A DNA stretch of 64,000 nucleotides. It comes from a virus. Where the stretch lies: the IMG/VR virus record IMGVR_UViG_3300037010_003037, positions 83,698-147,697 of that record; one strand, written 5' to 3'. Made by a program: the position numbers and the translations under genes. Position 1 is the first letter of the stretch. Each line of letters opens with the position of its first letter. This document shows, piece by piece, positions 15,741-24,986 of this stretch. The notes under the pieces are model-generated. The model did no database searches. It was not told the origin of the DNA and was given only the letters and a program-made list of their open reading frames with translations.

Positions 15741-16292
15741 ATGAACATTTCATTCAAAAATCTTAAACCTGATGATCAAGCTGCTATCGCTGATCGACTT
15801 GAAGTACGCAAACAGCGGTACCTTGATCTTCTTAGTGAAAAAACAGTTATTACAGATTTTCTTCTAATTGGAGATAGACCAGGGCCGGCGGCACCAACAG
15901 ACCCCAACTATCATCACACCCCATTCTATTCTACGAAGCATTGTTCTGGGTGGTTGAATGCATATCTTCACGTTGAAGAAATCCCTGAGGAAAAATTACT
16001 TTGGATAAATGCGTATGATCGCTTAGGAAATCCAATGAGTGCAGACATATCAAAACACATAAAAGCAAAAACAGTAATTGCTCTTGGAAATCATGCTAGC
16101 AAATGGGCTAAAATGGTTGGTTTTTCTAAACATCCTCGCTTTATCCAGGTTCCTCATCCTCAATGGCACAAGCGTTTCATGCACAGTGAACCATATGATT
16201 TGATTGAAGTAATTAAATGCTGTTCGCTTAAATCTAGCGTTAATTTTAAAAAGTGTGTGTTTGAAGTGTGTCCATTGCACACTAGAATGTAA
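15741..16292 (+). CDS. Uracil-DNA-glycosylase-superfamily-like protein
   Basis: In 183 residues several marks of the UDG superfamily (families 4-6) are arranged in order: FLLIGDRPGPAAP (motif A-like G-x-x-P-G, about residue 43), HTPFYSTKHCSGWLNAYL (the x-PF-x-G-x-x-L segment), LLWINAYDRLG (the TN motif region), VIALGNHASKWAKMVG (the valG..A strand-helix) and QVPHPQWHKRF (motif C, HP-x). The usual catalytic Glu/Asp of motif A is not obvious. Proteins of this fold can act on uracil or on modified bases. A host-type promoter precedes it. It could equally be a non-catalytic relative. Confidence 0.55.
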   Translation: MNISFKNLKPDDQAAIADRLEVRKQRYLDLLSEKTVITDFLLIGDRPGPAAPTDPNYHHTPFYSTKHCSGWLNAYLHVEEIPEEKLLWINAYDRLGNPMSADISKHIKAKTVIALGNHASKWAKMVGFSKHPRFIQVPHPQWHKRFMHSEPYDLIEVIKCCSLKSSVNFKKCVFEVCPLHTRM

Positions 16293-16318
16293 ATCTATTC
16301 AAAAGAGCATTTCTTCAT

Positions 16319-17923
16319 TTAACCAATTGCTCTTATACTTCTTCTATAATAGTCAACTCCCTGCATATCTCTACCTTGTATTGCATTTCCAACACCATCA
16401 TGATGAATTAAGCCATATGTAAACTCGCCTTGTGTTAAGTTTTGATATCGTGCAGCAACAGCAGGATCAAGTTGTTTGCCTGCTATTGTTCCACGCGTTC
16501 TAAACTCATCATAATAAGGTTTTTGTTCACTCTTGTAAAATTCTATCTGCGCCTTGGTTGCAAGATATGGGTCATTACGCTGTTCTTCTGTGGGGTTTGG
16601 ATAACCAATCTTAGCGTAGTAAGTGTTTGCAGTTTTATCAAGCATCTGATATACACCACGCGCTGATGAATAAGGATTCTTAGCGTCTGCTTTGTAATTA
16701 CTCTCGATACCGGCAACAAACATCAAATATTTTTTATCTTCAGGAGTAAGTGAAGGATCTTCATCTAATGCTCGTTGAATTTGTCTCTGCACTTCGGCTT
16801 TAGAGGCATTAGAACTCATTGGAATAGATCGTGGTTCAGTACTTGATTGATTAGATGCTTGCCCACCCAATCTTTTAGAGCTAGGTTCTGCATCCTCATT
16901 AATACGTGGTGCACCAAATTGACTTGGCAGCTCACCTCCGCATGGTCCCGTGTTTTGCTCACCAGCAACCATTACTGAATCTTTTACTACAATAGGATCT
17001 TCTCCTTCAATTTCATGAACGCCATTTATATATGGCAATGGATCAACCGGATTACCTAGCTTACCTTTATGTAGTTCAAAGTGAAGATGCGGACCAGTTC
17101 CAACCCCGACACTACCTTCTTTTGCTATCTTTTGACCAGATGAAACTGTTTGCCCAGCTGTAACATAAATTTCACTCATGTGGCCATAGACAGTTGTAGC
17201 AACAACATTACCATTTGCATCACGGTGTTCAATGAAAACCGCGTTACCATAACCGCTTGCTGGACCTGCGCGCAAAACTACTCCATCTGCAGCAGCTACA
17301 ATATCACCAAGGCTACCACCAGGAATAGCAATATCTACACCTTTATGAATGCTGCTGGCGCCAGGGGTCGGTGACTTTCGCGGTCCAAAACCTGAAGTTA
17401 CTACTCCCTTTGGTACTAAAGGCCATACAAATTGAATATCTTCACCCTTTGCTGGTAATTTAGGATACATGTTGTACTGTCGTGAATCAATCAAGTCACC
17501 ATTGCTATCAAAAGCCTTAACTTCAACTTTATAGTTTTTGTTTCTCGCTGACTCAGGTACCTGCCCGCTTAATTGCCCAGTAGTGGTATTAAAGTTTAGC
17601 CCTGTCGGTCCAGTTCCAGGTTGATCATCTGTCCAAATTCTCCAAGAAGCTACTACTTTATCAGAATTCGGCGTTAACTTAAACGTAGTGTCAACATTTC
17701 CATTTTTATCTACAACTATAGCTGTGTTTTCAATAAGGTTTGAAATTTTTTCTCGTGCATCATCTTTTCCATTTTCTGGTGCTCGTTTAGCAAAGCAGTC
17801 TATGTTTTCACCGGGTAAAGGATAATGTGACGGCTGTGCTCCATAAGCTGATGTGCTGACTCTAAATGGTGGAATAGGAGTCCACAATGGGGTACGCTGT
17901 GGTTTACGGCATCCACATGACAT
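16319..17923 (-). CDS. Bifunctional endolysin-like protein: M23 endopeptidase plus SLT transglycosylase
   Basis: The 534 residues contain, in order: a Pro-rich N-terminus, an Ig-like/He_PIG-like beta domain (about 75-150; GLNFNTTTGQLSGQVPE), an M23 peptidase (about 165-300) with zinc ligands HKGVD, VYGHM and GPHLHFEL, a linker, and a C-terminal lysozyme-like domain (about 385-534) with FVAGIESNY supplying the catalytic Glu and SSARGVYQML. It would cut both the peptide and the glycan of peptidoglycan. No signal peptide is seen. It ends the lysis cassette, three bases after the o-spanin. It could act as endolysin or be carried in the virion, since the hub protein here lacks a lysozyme domain. 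Confidence 0.8.
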   Translation of the reverse strand: MSCGCRKPQRTPLWTPIPPFRVSTSAYGAQPSHYPLPGENIDCFAKRAPENGKDDAREKISNLIENTAIVVDKNGNVDTTFKLTPNSDKVVASWRIWTDDQPGTGPTGLNFNTTTGQLSGQVPESARNKNYKVEVKAFDSNGDLIDSRQYNMYPKLPAKGEDIQFVWPLVPKGVVTSGFGPRKSPTPGASSIHKGVDIAIPGGSLGDIVAAADGVVLRAGPASGYGNAVFIEHRDANGNVVATTVYGHMSEIYVTAGQTVSSGQKIAKEGSVGVGTGPHLHFELHKGKLGNPVDPLPYINGVHEIEGEDPIVVKDSVMVAGEQNTGPCGGELPSQFGAPRINEDAEPSSKRLGGQASNQSSTEPRSIPMSSNASKAEVQRQIQRALDEDPSLTPEDKKYLMFVAGIESNYKADAKNPYSSARGVYQMLDKTANTYYAKIGYPNPTEEQRNDPYLATKAQIEFYKSEQKPYYDEFRTRGTIAGKQLDPAVAARYQNLTQGEFTYGLIHHDGVGNAIQGRDMQGVDYYRRSIRAIG

Positions 17924-17926
17924 TTA

Positions 17927-18292
17927 TTATTCTGCCTTTGTAGGTTTTAATTCATTTAGAACGGTTTCTGCGTTTGAATTTTTTTCAGCTGCATCCTTAT
18001 CGAGCTTTATTTGTTCATCTCGTAGAAATCTTCCAATGAGAATTAATTGTTCACGTAGCTTTAACATATATCTTTCATTGTCGATTATCCATTGTGCAAC
18101 AGTAGCTTGAGTTGCATTTTCAACATCTATTTTAGGTGGCATCGGTGGAAGTTCAGTTAACTCTGCAGGAGGAACACGTACAACATATTCTATTTTTTCA
18201 ACAGTGTGTGTTTCAACCGATGGTAGTTTAGATGTTGTTCCGCATGCCGTTAAAGCAACAGCCACCAATGGTATTGTAAGTAGCTTTATCAT
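17927..18292 (-). CDS. o-spanin-like outer-membrane lipoprotein
   Basis: The 121-residue product has a classic lipoprotein signal: hydrophobic MIKLLTIPLVAVALTAC, with lipobox LTAC and cleavage before the Cys. The mature part is Pro-rich near residues 45-60 then helical. The start overlaps the preceding membrane gene by ATGA, the usual order of i-spanin then o-spanin in two-component spanins, which fuse inner and outer membranes at the end of lysis. It is longer than many Rz1 proteins but fits the o-spanin range. Confidence 0.75.
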   Translation of the reverse strand: MIKLLTIPLVAVALTACGTTSKLPSVETHTVEKIEYVVRVPPAELTELPPMPPKIDVENATQATVAQWIIDNERYMLKLREQLILIGRFLRDEQIKLDKDAAEKNSNAETVLNELKPTKAE

Positions 18293-18762
18293 AGCTTGTC
18301 CCTTTCTTTTTGAATTTCTCTTATGACTTCTCGCAGAACAGGTGCTACTGGCCCATCAGATTTTGGATCTTTTAATAATTCTTCTATTTTAGCGTTCAGA
18401 CGATCAAGAGTTTGCTTGTTATTTAAGTTGGTATTAGCGAGCGCTTTAACAGCATCAATCGCCTTTTGTCTTTCCTCATTAAGCTTACGAATAGTTGCTA
18501 CATTAGTAGAATTCGCTGTTTCTAGATCCTTGTTATTCTTTTGCAAAACAGCATTATTGCTCTCAAGAATTTTATTTGCTGCTACAAGAGAATTGTTAGT
18601 TTCAGTTAAGTCATGAATAGTAGATTTAAGCTCACGAACATAAAGCCAAAATCCAATAGCAGCTGTTATGATGATAGTACCAACAATAACAACACTAATA
18701 AACTTTATTTTGTTTTCAATAAAAGATGAAACGGCACTAGTGCCAAGTGAGAAAAAATTCAT
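18289..18762 (-). CDS. i-spanin-like membrane coiled-coil protein
   Basis: A 157-residue protein with one transmembrane helix at about residues 20-42 (FISVVIVGTIIITAAIGFWL) followed by a long charged coiled coil of about 110 residues (HDLTETNNSLVAANKI and onward). It overlaps the lipoprotein gene by four bases and has a consensus Shine-Dalgarno (AGGAG). This topology and gene order are those of the Rz/i-spanin component. It starts the lysis cassette; no holin was recognised nearby. Confidence 0.75.
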   Translation of the reverse strand: MNFFSLGTSAVSSFIENKIKFISVVIVGTIIITAAIGFWLYVRELKSTIHDLTETNNSLVAANKILESNNAVLQKNNKDLETANSTNVATIRKLNEERQKAIDAVKALANTNLNNKQTLDRLNAKIEELLKDPKSDGPVAPVLREVIREIQKERDKL

Positions 18763-18902
18763 GTATGTCTCCTATTGTGTCAACTAATAGTTTTAAAATA
18801 TGTGTCAAATATTATCACATACCTTTTTAAATGCTAATTAATGATAGTAGCTTCAAAGATATTAATTGTATTAAGCAAGCATTCTTTCAAATGTAATTAA
18901 AA

Positions 18903-19154
18903 TTACAACATACTTGTTGCAAAACTAACAAGGCCAGCGCGTGGTGATGTCCAATTAATTTCAACATTGTTATCATCAATGTGTATCACAGACAATGGAA
19001 ATGCTTTTGTCAAAATACCATTATCATGCACAAAAATATCAATCAATGGTTTTTTGCCAAATGCATGATAAATTGACCACGTAGATGCCGGAGTATCCTG
19101 CTTATATTGCCAAAGCTTTATTCCACCGCCCTGTGATAGTGTTAGAAACGACAT
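18903..19154 (-). CDS. Single-domain tail-fibre-type beta protein (83 residues)
   Basis: It consists of one copy of a domain of about 70 residues that recurs in this window: W-x-I-x-H-x-(L/F)-G, then three strands (IDIFVHDNG, VIHIDDNNVEINW) and a final G-L-V-S-F. It lies 11 bases downstream of a similar 80-residue gene, with a good Shine-Dalgarno (GGGAG). As a free-standing copy it may be an adaptor, fibre tip or decoration protein. Role inferred from neighbours. Confidence 0.65.
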   Translation of the reverse strand: MSFLTLSQGGGIKLWQYKQDTPASTWSIYHAFGKKPLIDIFVHDNGILTKAFPLSVIHIDDNNVEINWTSPRAGLVSFATSML

Positions 19155-19165
19155 ATTTAATCTCC

Positions 19166-19408
19166 CTAAACTATGATATGCGCAACACCAGTAAACGCGC
19201 CAACGTCAAATTCAATAACAACAGTGTTGTTATCTTGTATAAGAATTTTACTTGGCATAATCTTTGCAAGATTTCCATCTTTGTTTACAAAGACATCTAC
19301 AATAGGAACCCCCTGGCTCCCATTATTTCCTAAGTTATGAACAATCGTCCATACTGAAGATGGAGTGATCTGTTCATAACGAAAAGTAGAAGGTATAAAC
19401 AGTGACAT
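19166..19408 (-). CDS. Single-domain tail-fibre-type beta protein (80 residues)
   Basis: Again only one copy of the recurring domain: VWTIVHNLGNN, PIVDVFVNKDG, ILIQDNNTVVIEFDV and a terminal G-V-A-H-I. The ribosome site is AAGGAAA. It is similar to, but clearly diverged from, the following 83-residue protein, suggesting old duplication. Confidence 0.65.
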   Translation of the reverse strand: MSLFIPSTFRYEQITPSSVWTIVHNLGNNGSQGVPIVDVFVNKDGNLAKIMPSKILIQDNNTVVIEFDVGAFTGVAHIIV

Positions 19409-19418
19409 GTTATTTTCC

Positions 19419-20021
19419 TTATATCAGCTTAGCTTGACCAACTTGTGGAGATGTAAACGTGATAGTAACTTGATCAAGAGTATCAAATGTAATAGAAGCT
19501 GGTTGAACTTCTTGGTTACCAATAAACACACGAATTATTGGATAACGGCCTAAGGAATGAGAAATAACCCAGGTATCAGATGGTGTGGTCTGATAGTACT
19601 CATAAGCGTATGTAGGTTTAGTTTGCCCATCAAAGTGACCAGATAGCACTACCGCTTTACCCTGTGCTGGTGTTCCAAAATCAATAGTTATGGAGCTAGG
19701 ACCATTAACAGTAATTTCATTTGGTATAACAACCTGATTAGAAGTGTTATACACTGTAACGCTTACATGTGATGTATTCAAGGGATGGGTTATATTCCAT
19801 ACTGGAGCGGCTGTTCCTTGAACATGTGTGTAAGCTGTAATTTCATTTGTAAGTGGAACCCATACAGGAAGTCCTCCTGTAATTTCTACGCAAATGTAGA
19901 GAATACGATCCTTAAAGACTATCTGTCCAACTTTTGGTGATTGGGGGAAGGCTGTATCAAGAAGAATAACTGCATCTTTAATATAATTTTGTTGTAAGTG
20001 CGCTTCACCATAGAATTTCAT
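19419..20021 (-). CDS. Tail-fibre-type protein with two recurrent beta domains (200 residues)
   Basis: Residues 1-60 contain a G-x-I-V-F...V-W-V-P segment typical of phage fibre N-termini. Two recurrent domains follow: residues about 62-130 (VWNITHPLNTSHVSVTVYN) and 138-200 (TWVISHSLGRYPIIRVFIG, with VTITFTSPQVGQAKL). A late promoter lies upstream and a terminator separates it from the previous fibre gene, so it heads its own late unit with the two short proteins that follow. Confidence 0.65.
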   Translation of the reverse strand: MKFYGEAHLQQNYIKDAVILLDTAFPQSPKVGQIVFKDRILYICVEITGGLPVWVPLTNEITAYTHVQGTAAPVWNITHPLNTSHVSVTVYNTSNQVVIPNEITVNGPSSITIDFGTPAQGKAVVLSGHFDGQTKPTYAYEYYQTTPSDTWVISHSLGRYPIIRVFIGNQEVQPASITFDTLDQVTITFTSPQVGQAKLI

Positions 20022-20073
20022 TTGAAATTTCCTTTGTAAGATATACTAATAACACTATGCCAGTAATATTAGT

Positions 20074-20081
20074 TATTTATG
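20074..20081 (-). promoter_or_regulatory. T4-type late promoter (CATAAATA)
   Basis: On the - strand CATAAATAAC lies about 55 bases before the 200-residue fibre gene and just past a terminator, consistent with a new late transcript for three small genes. Confidence 0.6.
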
Positions 20082-20113
20082 TTGTCTATTGACATTTTTA
20101 AACTTCTGCATAT

Positions 20114-20143
20114 AAAAATAGGCGACCAAATGGTCGCCTATTT
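20114..20143 (-). terminator. Rho-independent terminator
   Basis: A 13-base perfect stem (AAATAGGCGACCA with its complement) and, on the - strand, a T-run directly after it. It lies 23 bases beyond the 804-residue fibre gene. Confidence 0.85.
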
Positions 20144-20165
20144 AGTGAACATCAGACAACAGGTG

Positions 20166-22580
20166 TCATGATGGTTGTGAACTAATGTTCAATGGTGTTG
20201 CTGGATTAATGCTCATGCCCATGACAACAACCTTACATGACAATGGCGTTGTAAAGGTTACTGTTAATTGGTTAGCATTATCAAATGTAATTGATTGTGG
20301 AATAACCACTTCATTTGAAGCATCAACTACAGTAACGTTACAGAACTGTTGACCAAGGTTGTGATTAACAGCGTGCGAAGTAGCTGCAGAAGATGCAGTA
20401 TACAGATAGTACAACGGCTGTGGTAAAAATCCGCTAACTGCGCCTTGATATGTTAGAACTTGACCACTGTTACCACCTGGTCCAGCACTCAATGTTCCAA
20501 TTTGAACATCGCTAAGGTTGCTTAGGCCTGCAGCTAGAGCAATGTCAATGTTATTATTTGTTACAGCAACAGCAATACCATTAGAACCACCAATGGTGAT
20601 ATTTTCACCAAGGTTAACATTGTCAGTACCACTGTCACCAGTTAAACCGATGTAACTGTATTGTAATTTGCTGTTAGTTACGTTACCATCAGCGATCTTT
20701 GCAGTTGTTACCCCAGAATCGCGAATAGTTAAAACATTGCTTGTAACTTCGAGATGCACCGGGTCAACATTTAGTGCAAGCTTTGAACCAGAACCACCAG
20801 TAATACCAGCATTTGTTGCGATAGCAGAGCTGTTAATTTCAATTTCAGTAATACCACCAGCCGCAACTTTGAGACCATTACCTGATTGTGAAAGGGTATT
20901 ACCATCTAAGAACAGAGCTATCTTATCACCAGAAGCTGCACCACCTTCAGTTAATACACGACCATTAATTCCAGCATTGTAGAAACCGATGGCAGAACCG
21001 GTGTAATTGTGAATATCAATGCCAATTTCAGTTCCTGGCAGGAAGGTAAGACCTGCACCAGCCAAAACACTGAACACAGTACCATTTAAATCAAGACCTG
21101 CGCCGGCGCTATATGTACCTGCACCGGAGAACTGTGTGAATGTAATATCATCTGTTCCAACAGTAAATGAAGCTGGATTATTAACTAATGCTGCCCAACC
21201 AGTTGCCTTGTTTAAGGTACCATCTTGAACGAAAACGAACATTGAAGGAATTTCAGATGCTTCATCGCAATAAGCGCAGCGTGTAAGAATCCAATCTGTA
21301 CTGCCGTTACCAACTTGTGAAACATAGTAACGTCCATTTTCAAATTTGTTAGTTTGATCCTTAACAAGGACACCCTCATTCAGCGTAGTAATAGCAACTC
21401 CATCAATAACCAGCGAAGCAGATGGGCCAAGGTTTAAAGTTGCTCCAACACCAGAAGCTCCATTATTGTAAGTCGCAGTCAATGGAGCAGTAGTTGCTGC
21501 AATAACAGCTGGCTTGATGGAAAGACCTTGTGCAGTAGCATCAACATATGCCTTTGTAGCAGCATCAGCTGCATCCGTTGGCGTACCAAGAGCAGTGATC
21601 TTGTTTCCATTCATGTTCAAGGTACCAGTCATGGTATCACCAGAAACGTTTACATAAACGTTATCAACTAGACCCGTGATGTCTGCTTGGACGACGTTAT
21701 TTACACCGGTTACTCGACCATATGTATCATATGTGAATTTCAGGAAGTTACCAACGTTTGTTGGAATAGTTAGTGTTTGAAGGTCAAGCGTTGGATCACC
21801 GGCGACACCGTTACCATGATCAACAACGATAGTACCAGTAGTACCACCAGTAATTGAACGAACAGCCCATGTATCTGCTGCAGTACGAGCTGCTAAACCA
21901 GTTCCTGTTAAGCCTTCAACTGCTGCAAGGTCATTTGCAAGAGATATAACTGAATTACCACCACCAGAAGTGTTGGTCATTGTAATACCTTCTGAAGGCA
22001 TTTGGAAAGAGCTAGCAACAAATGTATTTCCATCTGCACTTACAGAAACATAACCTGGACCAGTAATATTAGCCAGGTTAGCAAGACCAACATCATATGG
22101 TTGAACACCAGTTGATTTTCCTGGTGAAGCATTTACCCAATTTGTTCCATTATAGTATAAAATCTGACCAGCAGTTGCTGCATTAATTGAAACATCACCA
22201 AGTTCTGCAAGAGTATCAGTACCTTGTGCTTTTCGAGCCAAAGCATTAATTATATCTGTCCAGTTCGTTGGAGTTGAACCAACGATAGCTGTAACATCTG
22301 AACTAAATGTTCCTATCGTGCCATTGCCCTGAATACCAGCACCAAGTGTAGCTTCAATATTATCAACTTCTGCTTGAATAGCTGAAGCATTACCACCTGT
22401 AGCAAATGGAACCCATGAAGTTCCGTCATTGAAGTAATAAAGCGCGTTAGTTGTATTGTAGTAAATGCGTCCAGCTTCTGCACTGTTGAAAACTGGTGCA
22501 GTTGCTAGGCGCTCGATGTACGCGTTCTGGATTTCACCAGTTGCGTCTGAATTAAATACTAAATTACCGTTAATTTTCAT
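20166..22580 (-). CDS. Large tail-fibre-like protein (804 residues)
   Basis: The N-terminus (about 1-75) has GRIYYNTTNALYYFNDGTSWVPF, a module of phage fibre proteins. The centre is Gly/Thr/Asn-rich beta-repeat sequence with typical fibre phrases (NLANITGPGYV, MNGNKITALGTPTDAADAATKAYV). Around residues 375-475 is a module with the pattern ENG-x-Y...W-x-L-x-R that also occurs twice in the 2933-residue protein. The C-terminal 70 residues are the recurrent beta domain. The ribosome site is AAGGAGAT. It is probably a side fibre or receptor-binding protein. No peptidase (intramolecular chaperone) signature was recognised. Confidence 0.75.
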   Translation of the reverse strand: MKINGNLVFNSDATGEIQNAYIERLATAPVFNSAEAGRIYYNTTNALYYFNDGTSWVPFATGGNASAIQAEVDNIEATLGAGIQGNGTIGTFSSDVTAIVGSTPTNWTDIINALARKAQGTDTLAELGDVSINAATAGQILYYNGTNWVNASPGKSTGVQPYDVGLANLANITGPGYVSVSADGNTFVASSFQMPSEGITMTNTSGGGNSVISLANDLAAVEGLTGTGLAARTAADTWAVRSITGGTTGTIVVDHGNGVAGDPTLDLQTLTIPTNVGNFLKFTYDTYGRVTGVNNVVQADITGLVDNVYVNVSGDTMTGTLNMNGNKITALGTPTDAADAATKAYVDATAQGLSIKPAVIAATTAPLTATYNNGASGVGATLNLGPSASLVIDGVAITTLNEGVLVKDQTNKFENGRYYVSQVGNGSTDWILTRCAYCDEASEIPSMFVFVQDGTLNKATGWAALVNNPASFTVGTDDITFTQFSGAGTYSAGAGLDLNGTVFSVLAGAGLTFLPGTEIGIDIHNYTGSAIGFYNAGINGRVLTEGGAASGDKIALFLDGNTLSQSGNGLKVAAGGITEIEINSSAIATNAGITGGSGSKLALNVDPVHLEVTSNVLTIRDSGVTTAKIADGNVTNSKLQYSYIGLTGDSGTDNVNLGENITIGGSNGIAVAVTNNNIDIALAAGLSNLSDVQIGTLSAGPGGNSGQVLTYQGAVSGFLPQPLYYLYTASSAATSHAVNHNLGQQFCNVTVVDASNEVVIPQSITFDNANQLTVTFTTPLSCKVVVMGMSINPATPLNISSQPS

Positions 22581-22635
22581 AAAAATCTCCTTGCAAGTTT
22601 GATTTCAATCATCCTGTTAAGTCATTTTATCATCT

Positions 22636-22866
22636 TTACATTGTTCTGCGGCTAGCAGTAGTTAGTGCCTTTATAGCAGAATTAAAAGCTACAGGTTCTA
22701 CTCTAATATTTCCTAGATCATAATCATTGATAACATCATCATCAACATTTGAAAAGAAAAATATTCCTTTGTTGCCAACTTTTTCGATGGTTTCAAGACG
22801 ATAACCTAAAACTTTCAAAGCTGCAGCAAGCACGATGTCTTGCGTTTCTATTGTCCGTTTTGCCAT
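22636..22866 (-). CDS. Small DUF5659-like protein (76 residues)
   Basis: A compact alpha/beta sequence (TQDIVLAAALKVLGYRLE, FFFSNVDDDVINDYDLG, VEPVAFNSAIKAL). The pattern resembles DUF5659, a small domain in phages of aquatic bacteria; the family name is from memory. A late promoter precedes it. It sits between two fibre genes, but it is not beta-rich and may be a non-structural late protein. Confidence 0.6.
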   Translation of the reverse strand: MAKRTIETQDIVLAAALKVLGYRLETIEKVGNKGIFFFSNVDDDVINDYDLGNIRVEPVAFNSAIKALTTASRRTM

Positions 22867-22910
22867 GTTGTTTCTATCCTCTTATTAAAAATACGGGTTG
22901 AGATCGAAAC

Positions 22911-22918
22911 TATTTATG
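22911..22918 (-). promoter_or_regulatory. T4-type late promoter (CATAAATA)
   Basis: CATAAATAG on the - strand, 45 bases before the 76-residue gene. Confidence 0.55.
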
Positions 22919-22930
22919 ATAAAACAAACT

Positions 22931-23893
22931 TTAAAACGCTAAAATCATTGCTCTTCCTACTGTTGCTGCTACAAATGTTATAAGTATAGTTGATGAATCT
23001 ATGATTTTAACGCTTTCTGGGATTATCTGCTCCCATGATGCATCATACACCGTGACTTGTGCTCGTGTAGATGATAGCGGGTGATTAATCATCCACGACA
23101 TTTGTGGAGTAAGTTGAACATGTTCATAACCTTTAGCTAAACCAGATGATTCTGCATCAACTTTAGTATTTAGCGCTTCCAGCGCTTCTTGAACATTGGA
23201 AGCACCTGGAAGTGAAGTTATTGAAAGAATATCTATATCAGTAGCTTTGTGCCGAAGTGGTGCTGATCCTGCGATATGAGCATCAAAATCATTTTTAAGT
23301 GCAGCAACATCTACACCATTTAGCAATCCACCAAGTGTAAAGTTTTGTGTGGCAATTAAATTGCCATTTTTATCGACACGAAAAACTGGAGTAGTACCAA
23401 ATGTTCTTCTGACTGTAATTAAATCAACTATAGGAGTGACGCCTAAATCTGGCTCTATCTTCAATGCTGTTTGTGCACCATTTTTAGGGGAGATAACCCA
23501 GTGATCACTGTCTTGAACAACTGACTCAATAATTGTTGAACTTCCAAGAACCTCTAGATCACCAGTAATTGTAACCTTACCTGTCTCAGCATCTACCTTA
23601 AAGAATAGATTATCATCAGTATCATCCTTTAGAACAAAATCTTTACCAAGAGTCAACTTAATGACGGCTTCACCGTTGACAGCATTAGTTAAGTCATAAA
23701 TTCTTTGTAGTGATAGCCTACTGCTACCACTTGGTGCTGTTGATGCACCATCATCAAATAATAGCCCACGACCATTTACTGTCCATGTATCATGAGAAGT
23801 ACCGCCAGCATTAATAATGGACCCATCTAACATGTGCCCAAATATACCATCATTTTCTAAAATAATTAGTTTAACGGGCTGAATTGTCATCAT
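22931..23893 (-). CDS. Tail-fibre-like structural protein (320 residues)
   Basis: Residues 1-120 are beta-rich (FFKVDAETGKVTITGDLEVLG resembles fibre shaft repeats), residues 195-250 include a short helical linker (VQEALEALNTKVDAES) and residues 250-320 are the recurrent beta domain (SWMINHPLSSTRAQVTVYD). It follows the 354-residue protein by 20 bases in the same direction. Probably part of a short or long tail fibre. Confidence 0.65.
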   Translation of the reverse strand: MMTIQPVKLIILENDGIFGHMLDGSIINAGGTSHDTWTVNGRGLLFDDGASTAPSGSSRLSLQRIYDLTNAVNGEAVIKLTLGKDFVLKDDTDDNLFFKVDAETGKVTITGDLEVLGSSTIIESVVQDSDHWVISPKNGAQTALKIEPDLGVTPIVDLITVRRTFGTTPVFRVDKNGNLIATQNFTLGGLLNGVDVAALKNDFDAHIAGSAPLRHKATDIDILSITSLPGASNVQEALEALNTKVDAESSGLAKGYEHVQLTPQMSWMINHPLSSTRAQVTVYDASWEQIIPESVKIIDSSTILITFVAATVGRAMILAF

Positions 23894-23913
23894 AATCGTA
23901 AGAAAAAATTATT

Positions 23914-24978
23914 TTAAGAATGAAGTCTGACAGGCGGAAAAAGATGCATGTAAATGGACTGACGATCGTATACGAATCCTATTTGCTGAGATACCCCTGT
24001 AATTGGTGGGTTAAGCGTTACTTCTCCAGATGGCCCACAGAAAAGTGGTTTGTTAATTTGCGAATCATCCCAGTTCCATTGTTCATTTCGAACTACACCG
24101 CTTGTAATTACGTGTCCAACATCATCAGCATAGAGATTATCAACAACAATACCACTTACAAAATTAAACTCATTGTTACACGATGCGAGTACAATCTTTC
24201 TGTTACCAGTCATTGAGACTAAGTAAAATGCTGGAATAGATTCTTCAGCCTGTGCTATAGAGATCGCCGAGTCAAATTTTACGTTTAACCCAGAATAGTT
24301 AGATACAACCAGAACAGTTTCAGTCGTTACGAATTTAGAATTTCTTCCTTGCCGTAGCGGTTGACCATTTGCCGCCGAGAACATAATTGGCCCTGAGACG
24401 CAATCATCAATTGTTAGGCCAGGATATGTGCCAACATCTAATCCTACTTGAGAGCCATTAACCCACTTAGAATTGCTATAAACATTTAGTGGGTATGGGG
24501 GATAGAAATTACCACCCTCATATTTTGCAGCAAACACCCGAATTACATCGCGCCAATGTGGGACTGGAGATGTTGCATCATAAACCTTCATAGTTTTGAC
24601 ACTCATATCGAACCAGTGCGCACCATTAGTGATAGATCCAGTAGGAGCGTCTCCTATGATTGGAGAAATATTTGTCCAACCAAATGTTCTAGCTCCTGTA
24701 TTTAGGTTAATGTCCCAGTACAACCACTTTGCTTCAGTAGTCGTCATTAGAGGACCATTATTTGGCCCACCACCACCCCAAGCAGAAACAACTGTTGTGT
24801 TTTCTTCAAAAAGATAATTTGCATCATAATGCGCAAATGTAACTTTCACAGGGCGGGTAAACGAGTTACTTATGACAAGATCAACAGTATCTCCTGCTGA
24901 TGTAGTTTTCTGCAGGAACGGAGGCCCTGCTAAAAATGTAGGAGCTAAAATACCCTGTCGAAAGCTAATGTTCTTCAT
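23914..24978 (-). CDS. Unknown beta-rich virion protein (354 residues)
   Basis: The product is beta-rich with many Pro, Trp, Asn and Gly residues (WWGGGGPNNGP-like stretches, IGDAPTGSITNGAHWFD). It lies eight bases after the 199-residue gene, within the tail-fibre group. No enzyme motif or recurrent domain is visible. A tail or baseplate-attached structural role is inferred from position and composition. Confidence 0.6.
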   Translation of the reverse strand: MKNISFRQGILAPTFLAGPPFLQKTTSAGDTVDLVISNSFTRPVKVTFAHYDANYLFEENTTVVSAWGGGGPNNGPLMTTTEAKWLYWDINLNTGARTFGWTNISPIIGDAPTGSITNGAHWFDMSVKTMKVYDATSPVPHWRDVIRVFAAKYEGGNFYPPYPLNVYSNSKWVNGSQVGLDVGTYPGLTIDDCVSGPIMFSAANGQPLRQGRNSKFVTTETVLVVSNYSGLNVKFDSAISIAQAEESIPAFYLVSMTGNRKIVLASCNNEFNFVSGIVVDNLYADDVGHVITSGVVRNEQWNWDDSQINKPLFCGPSGEVTLNPPITGVSQQIGFVYDRQSIYMHLFPPVRLHS

Positions 24979-24986
24979 ACTTTACA

